Below, piece by piece: positions 7,310 through 12,145 of a stretch of DNA of 12,145 nucleotides. The stretch covers positions 1 through 12,145 of the forward strand of contig JAJYGO010000313.1 of assembly GCA_021785115.1 (NCBI GenBank). Direction: 5' to 3'. Every line of letters starts with the position of its first letter. The first letter of the stretch is position 1. The notes beneath the pieces were generated by a model, which saw nothing but the letters and a program-made list of their open reading frames with translations, was not told the origin of the DNA and did no database searches. This stretch comes from Chloroflexota bacterium (GTDB lineage: Bacteria; Chloroflexota; Limnocylindria; Limnocylindrales; CSP1-4). The position numbers were made by a program, and so were the translations under genes.

Positions 7310-8092
7310 CTAGTCGTCGGACGGCCGAGGCTCTCCGAGCAGAAGGTCGTCGATCAGGCCGATAGGCGCCGGGCGAATCCGGCCAGCGCGATCCAGGAAT
7401 GCGCCGCGTGCGAGATCGGCCGCCACGAGGGTTCCGTCTCCCCGTCGCATCTCGTGCAGCCACGTTCCGGAGACCCGACGGACCTCGACGAGTCTGCTCA
7501 CGACATGGAGCGCCTCACCCTGTTCTGCCTCGAAACCGAGGACGAGATGGTGACTGACCACGAGACTGACGAAGCCGGCTTCGTCCATCCGCCGCAGCGG
7601 CCATCCCGCCATCGCGGCGGCCCTGAAGACGGCGTGCTCGAACGACTGGAGCGCCACCTGTGGCCGGAGCCGACCGTCCGGGCCTAGGTGATAGGTCCGG
7701 ACGGGCTCCTCAAAGTCGAACCACCGGCCGCCTGCATCGGGCTCAGGGCACGACAAGGGTCGAGGTGGCAGGTCAGACAGGTCGGTCCACAGGGCATGGG
7801 CGGTCGCCGCGGAGCGGCCGCTGTCCGTGAACTCCAGGTCGGTGGCGATCAGGCCGTCATTGCCGGACCTTGCCGTGATGCGCACCTCCACCGATCCGCC
7901 GTGCATCACGGGCGCTCGATGCGAGATCTCGAACTCGACGAGGCGCGCGCCGGGAACGGCCAGCGCGTCGTGCGCCTCCCTGGCCAATGCCACGTACGCG
8001 GCGTTGTTGAGGTGCCCGAACCGGTCGCAGTCGTCCCAGCGGGCCCGGATCGAGATGGATCGGTCAAGCCCGCCCGCCTTCGGGTCAATCAC
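7310..8092 (-). CDS. Double-hotdog acyl thioesterase
   Basis: The 260-residue protein carries two hotdog-fold domains and probably hydrolyses an acyl-CoA or acyl-ACP thioester in the cytosol. The first domain holds the 4-hydroxybenzoyl-CoA-thioesterase-type signature DxxGHxNNxxY (Asp23, His27, Asn29, Asn30, Tyr33) and a second strand set with VEFEISHRAPVMHGGSVEV. The second domain (about 140-250) has the long helix LQSFEHAVFRAAAMAGW and strands around GFVSLVVSHHLVLGFEAEQG and LHVVSRLVEVRRVSGTWLHE. It resembles plant/bacterial acyl-ACP thioesterases in plan, but the chain length preferred cannot be told. The start is GTG 8092 with AGGAG 9 bases upstream. The permease gene ends only 24 bases before it, so the two are probably co-transcribed. 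Confidence 0.85.
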   Translation of the reverse strand: MIDPKAGGLDRSISIRARWDDCDRFGHLNNAAYVALAREAHDALAVPGARLVEFEISHRAPVMHGGSVEVRITARSGNDGLIATDLEFTDSGRSAATAHALWTDLSDLPPRPLSCPEPDAGGRWFDFEEPVRTYHLGPDGRLRPQVALQSFEHAVFRAAAMAGWPLRRMDEAGFVSLVVSHHLVLGFEAEQGEALHVVSRLVEVRRVSGTWLHEMRRGDGTLVAADLARGAFLDRAGRIRPAPIGLIDDLLLGEPRPSDD

Positions 8093-8116
8093 GTGGACGT
8101 GCTCCTGTGCTGTGCC

Positions 8117-10030
8117 TCACTCACGTCGATACGGAACGATGCTCACCACGGTGTTCGGATGCCCGATGAGCGCCCGCTTGAGCCTGTTCGCCGTCTGGTT
8201 GAAGAGGAGTTGGTCCCACCAGTGGCGAGCCACGTACTCGGGCAGGACCACAATCGTGATCAGGTCCGGCTCCTGCCACGTATGGTCGAGATAGGCGACG
8301 AGGGGCTCGACCAGCGCTCGGTAGGGCGACTCCACGATGACGAGCGGCACACCCGGCAGTTGGCGGCTGAATGCGGCACGCAGGGACTCGCCGGCCGCGA
8401 TGTCGTCCGTCACGTGGACGGCCACGACGTTGTCGGAGATCGACCTCCCGAAGTTCACCGCTTGGACCACGGCCCGGTTCATCTGCGGCACCGGGACAAT
8501 CACGCGCTCACCGCGGCGTGGCGGTCCGATGACGGCATCCGGTCGAACCGCGAGTTCCGTCAGCTGTGCGGCGTACTCCCGACGGATCAGGAGCATGACC
8601 CCGGCGAGGGCGGGCACCATGACGAGGATCAGGAGTGACGCCGGCGCTTTCGCAGCGGCCACCACGACGGCGACGACGCCGGTCAGCGCGGCGCCAAGCC
8701 CGTTGACGGCGAGCCTCGAGACCCAGCCCGGCCCACGCTCCGCCAGCCAATGACGCACCATGCCTGCCTGGCTGATGGTGAACGCAATGAACACCCCGAC
8801 GGAGTACAGGGGGATCAGCGCGGTAGTGCTCCCGCCGAACACGATCACCAGCATCGACGCGACGAGCCCGAGCAGGACAATGCCCACGGTGTACGCGAGG
8901 CGATCGCCCCGGAACGAGAAGTGCCTCGGCATCAGGCCGTCCTGGGCCAGGATGGCGGCGAGGCGCGGAAACGCGTTGAAACTCGTGTTCGCGGCCAGGA
9001 ACAGGATCAGCGCCGCGACAACCTGGAAGGCGTAGAAGCCCGCCGAGTCGGGCCCGAACACGGCCGCGGCGAGCTGTGCGATCACGGTCTGGCCCTGGGG
9101 CCCGTCGGCCGGCCCAATCCCGTAGCGGTTGGCCAGGAACGTGATCCCCACGAAGAGGATGCCGAGCAGGATCGCCATGGCCGTAAGGGTCCGGGCAGCG
9201 TTTCTGGGCTCAGGCGGCTGGAAGGTCTGAACGCCGTTTGCGATGGCCTCGGTGCCCGTGAGCGCCACCGAGCCGGCCGCGAACGCGCGAACGAGCAGCA
9301 CGATGCCGAGGGTTTCGAGGGGTCTGGGAGATGGCGTGCCAGTGGTGGCCGCCACGCCGCCGAAGGCCAGGACGCGGGCCGCGCCGAGGCCGATCATGAG
9401 CAGGGCGCCGCCGATGAAGAGGTACGTTGGGATGGCGAAGATGTTGCCCGACTCGCGGACGCCGCGGAGATTCGCGAGCGTGATGAGCGCAATGGCGGCG
9501 ACCCCGATCAGGACCCTCTCCGGAGCGAGCGCCGGGGCCGCCGACGCGATCTGCTCAACGGCAGAGGAAGTTGACACGGCGACAGTGAGGACGTAGTCGA
9601 CCAGGAGCGCCGCCGCCGCGACGACCGACGCGACGAGCCCGAAGTTCGCTCGAGCCACGGCGTAGGCGCCACCGCCCGAAGGAAAGGCGTACCCGATCTG
9701 GCGATAGCTCGTCGCGACCGCGGCGAGAAGTCCGGCGATCGCGAGGGAGACCCAGATGCTGGCCGAGAGGGCAGCCGAACCAGCGACCACCAGGACACGG
9801 AGGATCTCCTCGGTGGCATAGGCGCTGGAGCTGATGGCGTCGGAGCTGAAGATCGCAAGCGCCTTCTTCTTCGACAGGCGCTCGCCGATCTCCTGCTCGC
9901 TGGTGAGCGGCCGACCGATGAGGATCCTGCGCATCGATGCCCACAGTCGACCTCGTCGGCTCGCTGGCTCGCTGGCTTTCGGCCTGGCGCGCACCACACC
10001 TGGCGCTGTGTAGCGGAAGTACTCGGCCAT
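8117..10030 (-). CDS. KimA-like APC/KUP permease with C-terminal USP-like domain
   Basis: A 637-residue inner-membrane permease of the APC superfamily, probably a proton-coupled K+ importer like Bacillus KimA. Helix 1 reads FSSDAISSSAYATEEIL. Asp64, Tyr71, Thr149, Ser153, Thr258 and Glu261 have the same spacing as the KimA K+-site residues I recall (D36, Y43, T121, S125, T230, E233), implying a gapless match offset by 28. About 12 helices run to residue 483, followed by a cytosolic alpha/beta domain (about 508-634, RVIVPVPQMNRAVVQAV...) like the universal-stress-type domain that binds c-di-AMP in KimA. An amino-acid substrate remains possible. ATG 10030 has GGAG 6 bases away. In-frame GTG 10099, which adds 23 basic residues, sits 7 bases after a TATAGT box and could start a leaderless form. 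The thioesterase follows after 24 bases. Confidence 0.88.
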   Translation of the reverse strand: MAEYFRYTAPGVVRARPKASEPASRRGRLWASMRRILIGRPLTSEQEIGERLSKKKALAIFSSDAISSSAYATEEILRVLVVAGSAALSASIWVSLAIAGLLAAVATSYRQIGYAFPSGGGAYAVARANFGLVASVVAAAALLVDYVLTVAVSTSSAVEQIASAAPALAPERVLIGVAAIALITLANLRGVRESGNIFAIPTYLFIGGALLMIGLGAARVLAFGGVAATTGTPSPRPLETLGIVLLVRAFAAGSVALTGTEAIANGVQTFQPPEPRNAARTLTAMAILLGILFVGITFLANRYGIGPADGPQGQTVIAQLAAAVFGPDSAGFYAFQVVAALILFLAANTSFNAFPRLAAILAQDGLMPRHFSFRGDRLAYTVGIVLLGLVASMLVIVFGGSTTALIPLYSVGVFIAFTISQAGMVRHWLAERGPGWVSRLAVNGLGAALTGVVAVVVAAAKAPASLLILVMVPALAGVMLLIRREYAAQLTELAVRPDAVIGPPRRGERVIVPVPQMNRAVVQAVNFGRSISDNVVAVHVTDDIAAGESLRAAFSRQLPGVPLVIVESPYRALVEPLVAYLDHTWQEPDLITIVVLPEYVARHWWDQLLFNQTANRLKRALIGHPNTVVSIVPYRRE

Positions 10031-10098
10031 CGGCCGCTCCACGCGCACGCGCCTGTCAGCCCGCCTCCGGCGTGCCCTGATTGGGTCCTCCGTGCTCA

Positions 10099-10135
10099 CC
10101 TGGCCCACTATACCTACTGTAGTAATTCGTCCGCA
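10099..10135 (-). promoter_or_regulatory. Candidate promoter of the permease operon
   Basis: On the minus strand a TATAGT -10 box (10112-10107) is preceded at 17-bp spacing by a weak -35, TGCGGA (10135-10130). It is followed by 7 bases and an in-frame GTG (10099-10097). The EamA gene's stop codon lies inside the spacer, which also holds the 9-bp palindrome CTACTGTAG (10114-10122). If transcription begins about 7 bases after the -10 box, the mRNA would be nearly leaderless at GTG 10099. Confidence 0.45.
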
Positions 10136-11037
10136 CCAGCATGACGCAGCGCGGGCTTGGGGGGCGCAGATGATGCCAGGAGGGCCCCGAGCAGGACGGT
10201 CGAGGCGCCCGCGAGCTCGATGGCGGCGGGCCGCTCTCCTCCGATGATGGAGGCGGCGATTCCGACGACCGGGACCAGGAAGAGCACGGAGCCAAGGCGG
10301 ACGAGCGGCACCCGATCGAGCAGCCAGAACCAGGCGACGTACGCGAGGCCGGTCCCCACCAGACCTTGCAGCGCGAGGTCGACGAACAGGCCGCGGGTCA
10401 GGGCCGCCGACGACCACGGCTCGGTCACGGCGCTCGCGAGCAGCAGGGCTGCACCGCCGAGCGCGAACTGGACGCCGGTCGTGGCAACGAGGTCGACAGT
10501 GGGGTCCAGCCTGCGCATCGCGACGGTCCCGATCGCCGGTGCGATGGCGGCGGCGAGCGAGAGCATGACCCCGTCGAGTCGCGTCGGTCCGGCGCTGGGC
10601 ACGGCGATGAGGACCACGCCAACCATGGCAATCAAGAGCCCGGCGAGACTCCGCCTGCCGAGCTGCTCGCCGAACAACAGCCAGCCGGCCACGGCGAGGG
10701 CGAGCGGCTGGCCCCCGGCAAGGATCGACGAGACCGCAGCCTCGGCCCGGCCTGCGGCGAGATACATCGCGCCCAGCGCGAGCACGGAGTTGGCCACCGC
10801 AAGGAGGGCGACGGTTCGCCATCGCGGCAGGCGCACTCGGGTGCCGCGCCCCGCCGTGCTCCGCGCCGTACGCCTCGCTCCCACCCACTGCCAGGCCAAG
10901 AGCGCGGCACCGCCGGTGACCGAGCGCAACCCGGCATGTAGGAGCGGCGTCGGGCCGGGGGCCGACACCTTGATCAGCACGAAGCAGAGCCCCCAGACCG
11001 TCGCCACGACGGCCGCGAGCGCGAGAGGCCGATTCAT
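10114..11037 (-). CDS. EamA/DMT-family transporter
   Basis: The 307-residue inner-membrane protein has about ten hydrophobic helices in two EamA repeats, the plan of drug/metabolite exporters (RhaT/YdcZ-like). Repeat one begins at MNRPLALAAVVATVWGLCFV; its end carries AEAAVSSILAGGQPLALAVA and LLFGEQLGRRSLAGLLIAMVGVVLI. Repeat two has the matching LVRLGSVLFLVPVVGIAAS, then GGERPAAIELAGASTVLLGAL. A Glu after each GG/FGE turn is typical. The substrate is unknown. The frame is open to GTG 11190, but that extension is Arg/Gly-rich and unlike a transporter N-terminus, so ATG 11037 is chosen. It lacks a Shine-Dalgarno but sits 6 bases after a CATAGT box, suggesting leaderless translation. The permease gene follows after 83 bases with its own possible promoter. 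Confidence 0.87.
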   Translation of the reverse strand: MNRPLALAAVVATVWGLCFVLIKVSAPGPTPLLHAGLRSVTGGAALLAWQWVGARRTARSTAGRGTRVRLPRWRTVALLAVANSVLALGAMYLAAGRAEAAVSSILAGGQPLALAVAGWLLFGEQLGRRSLAGLLIAMVGVVLIAVPSAGPTRLDGVMLSLAAAIAPAIGTVAMRRLDPTVDLVATTGVQFALGGAALLLASAVTEPWSSAALTRGLFVDLALQGLVGTGLAYVAWFWLLDRVPLVRLGSVLFLVPVVGIAASIIGGERPAAIELAGASTVLLGALLASSAPPKPALRHAGADELLQ

Positions 11038-11049
11038 CGCGACACTATG
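11035..11049 (-). promoter_or_regulatory. -10 box abutting the EamA start (leaderless candidate)
   Basis: The minus strand reads CATAGT (11049-11044), GTCGCG, ATG (11037-11035). The spacing places the expected transcription start on the A of ATG, and no Shine-Dalgarno is present. The -35 region at 17-bp spacing is GACGCG, a weak match. Confidence 0.4.
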
Positions 11050-11225
11050 GCGCCGGAGGTGGCGGCCGCGTCTCGGGACTTGGGCGCCCGATCCCCGATG
11101 CTTCCTCTGCGAGCCTCCAGCGAACCGGTCAGGGCACCGGCCCAGACCCAAGCGGTCCACCTTGCTTTGGGCGGCGGTTACCGCTGTCACGTGGGAGGCG
11201 CGCGAACCAGCGAGGAAGGGGTCGA

Positions 11226-11242
11226 CCGGTGCGCGTCACCGG
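11226..11242 (-). terminator. Short hairpin over the end of the small membrane protein gene
   Basis: CCGGTG (11226-11231) and CACCGG (11237-11242) pair over 6 bp with a 5-base loop and overlap the stop codon at 11236-11238. It is a weak terminator candidate for the psp operon. The 198-bp gap 11038-11235 otherwise shows only the EamA promoter region. Confidence 0.2.
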
Positions 11243-11574
11243 CTCTGCGCTCCCGGCCCCAACCGGAGTGCGCCGAGGATGACCATGGCACCGGCGACGG
11301 CCCAGATCACCGGAATGCCGCCGACGCTCACCAGGGTCGGCCAACCGACGATTCGCGACACAGCCGTCCCGAGGATGACGCCGACGGCCCCTGCGACAAG
11401 GATCCGGCGGGGGTCCACTCGACCGCCCAGAAGCAGCTGGCCGGCCACCCCCGACGCCAGCACGGCGACCAGGAGGGCCGCGACGCTGACCAGGGCACTC
11501 CACACGATCCCCGCCGCGGCCAGCCCTAGCACAAGACCGCCGGCGATCAGCACGCCGTAGCGTCGCGGCAACAT
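11236..11574 (-). CDS. Small membrane protein of the psp operon
   Basis: I do not recognise a family for this 112-residue protein. It is almost wholly hydrophobic, with about four helices: GVLIAGGLVLGLAAAGIVW, then ALVSVAALLVAVLASGVAG, then ILVAGAVGVILGTAVSRIV, then IPVIWAVAGAMVILGAL. The only charged stretches are MLPRR at the start, GGRVDPRR before helix 3 and the RLGPGAQSR tail. ATG 11574 overlaps the upstream PspAA stop (TGATG) and has GGGA 5 bases away; GTG 11577 (GTGA overlap) is the alternative. Tight coupling behind PspA and PspAA suggests it is a membrane anchor or partner for that envelope-stress module, which is inference only. Confidence 0.75.
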   Translation of the reverse strand: MLPRRYGVLIAGGLVLGLAAAGIVWSALVSVAALLVAVLASGVAGQLLLGGRVDPRRILVAGAVGVILGTAVSRIVGWPTLVSVGGIPVIWAVAGAMVILGALRLGPGAQSR

Positions 11575-11855
11575 CACGTTCCCGGTACGAGGCCGTGGGC
11601 CCCCAGCAGTGCGCGGACCTCCTCGATCGAAGCATCGGGGGGCGGCAAGACGGCATCGGACCTTCGGAGTTCCTCGGGCGCGAGCTCCGTGCCGTGGACG
11701 CGAACCAGGTGGACCAGCCTCGCGAGGTCTTCCGCGAAGCCGGCACCATCGCCGCGGTCGACGGCCTCACCGAGCCGTTCGTCGATCGCGTTGAGGTGAG
11801 CGACGTGCTCATCGTCGACCTGGTACTGGCCGTCGTTGAGGATGCGCACGATCAT
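11574..11855 (-). CDS. pspAA: PspA-associated protein PspAA
   Basis: The 93-residue protein matches the PspAA domain family found next to PspA in Actinomycetota, Chloroflexota and archaea. The landmarks are the start MIVRILNDGQYQVDDE, a middle helix pair with AVDRGDGAGFAEDLARLV, and the end DAVLPPPDASIEEVRALLGA. It is soluble, acidic and lacks a signal peptide. The family is thought to partner PspA in the membrane-stress response; no enzymatic role is known to me. The start ATG 11855 overlaps the pspA stop (ATGA) and its stop overlaps the next start, so three proteins are made from one coupled message. Confidence 0.88.
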   Translation of the reverse strand: MIVRILNDGQYQVDDEHVAHLNAIDERLGEAVDRGDGAGFAEDLARLVHLVRVHGTELAPEELRRSDAVLPPPDASIEEVRALLGAHGLVPGT

Positions 11856-12145
11856 CGTCCCGTCCCCGCTACCGGCGCCTCGACAGCGCCGCCCTTGAGG
11901 GCGGCGAGCTCCGCCTCGACCGAGGCAGTCCTCGTCGCACGCTCGAGCTCACCCTGGATCGGGTCGGCTGATGCCGAGACGTCGTCGAGGGCGCCCGAGG
12001 CGACCAGCTCGTCGATGGCGCCCGCCCTCGCCTGCATCTCCTGGGTCTTCGCCGTGGCGCGGTCGACAGCCAGGCCGACGTCGGCCATCTCCTCGGAGAC
12101 GCCAGTGAACGCCTCGCCGATCTTGACCTCGGCTTCCGAGGCGGA
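11852..12145 (-). CDS. pspA: PspA/IM30-family envelope-stress protein (C-terminal part)
   Basis: Only the last 97 codons lie in the window; the gene continues past its right edge. The piece is Ala/Glu-rich and helical, with the family's late block QEMQARAGAIDELVASGALD followed by DPIQGELERATRTASVEAEL and a short flexible tail ending GTGR. PspA (ESCRT-III-like) binds stressed cytoplasmic membrane and forms scaffolds that limit leakage. The frame is continuous from base 12145 (SASEAEVKIGEAFTGVSEEM...). The stop overlaps the PspAA start as ATGA. Confidence 0.88.
   Translation of the reverse strand, partial: SASEAEVKIGEAFTGVSEEMADVGLAVDRATAKTQEMQARAGAIDELVASGALDDVSASADPIQGELERATRTASVEAELAALKGGAVEAPVAGTGR

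Noticed and set aside
10112..10125. BlaI/CopY-type operator around the permease promoter
   Set aside because: Only CTACTGTAG is symmetric; the TACA...TGTA core of those operators is absent.
10157..11560. 467-codon plus-strand frame opposite the EamA and psp genes
   Set aside because: Pro/Ala/Arg/Thr-rich shadow lying over three well-supported minus-strand genes.

Overview
The window is high-GC DNA with strong codon bias, so long antisense open frames shadow the real genes. Gene content is bacterial: a PspA-PspAA stress module, a Rhodococcus-type oleate hydratase, a KimA-like K+ permease, and some possibly leaderless starts. This fits Actinomycetota or a high-GC Chloroflexota-like soil/water lineage; the sequence alone does not settle which. 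No rRNA, tRNA, CRISPR array, insertion sequence or phage gene was seen.

Layout. All genes but one are on the minus strand. (1) 163-2465: a two-gene minus operon, a TraB/Tiki-like protein followed by a 14-TM DHA2 drug exporter, joined by an ATGA overlap. (2) 2466-2949: a 484-bp divergent control region with a 35-bp inverted repeat. (3) 2950-4623 (+): oleate hydratase, the only plus-strand gene, closed by a strong hairpin. (4) 4878-5612 (-): a LuxR-type regulator with a degenerate receiver domain. (5) 5863-7075 (-): a geranylgeranyl-reductase-family flavoprotein broken by two 1-base frameshifts and a TAA stop. (6) 7310-10030 (-): a double-hotdog thioesterase behind a KimA-like permease. (7) 10114-11037 (-): an EamA exporter. 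(8) 11236-12145 (-): PspA (partial), PspAA and a small membrane protein, all translationally coupled.

Theme. Many genes concern the envelope or its lipids: fatty-acid hydration (OhyA), acyl thioester hydrolysis, isoprenoid saturation (now a pseudogene), membrane-stress sensing (PspA/PspAA), drug export and K+ uptake. That functional link is inference from neighbourhood. The points most worth a second look are the oleate hydratase with Met in place of the usual catalytic-loop Glu, the decayed reductase, the PspA-PspAA-membrane-protein operon, two -10 boxes sitting directly on start codons, and the palindrome in the divergent region.
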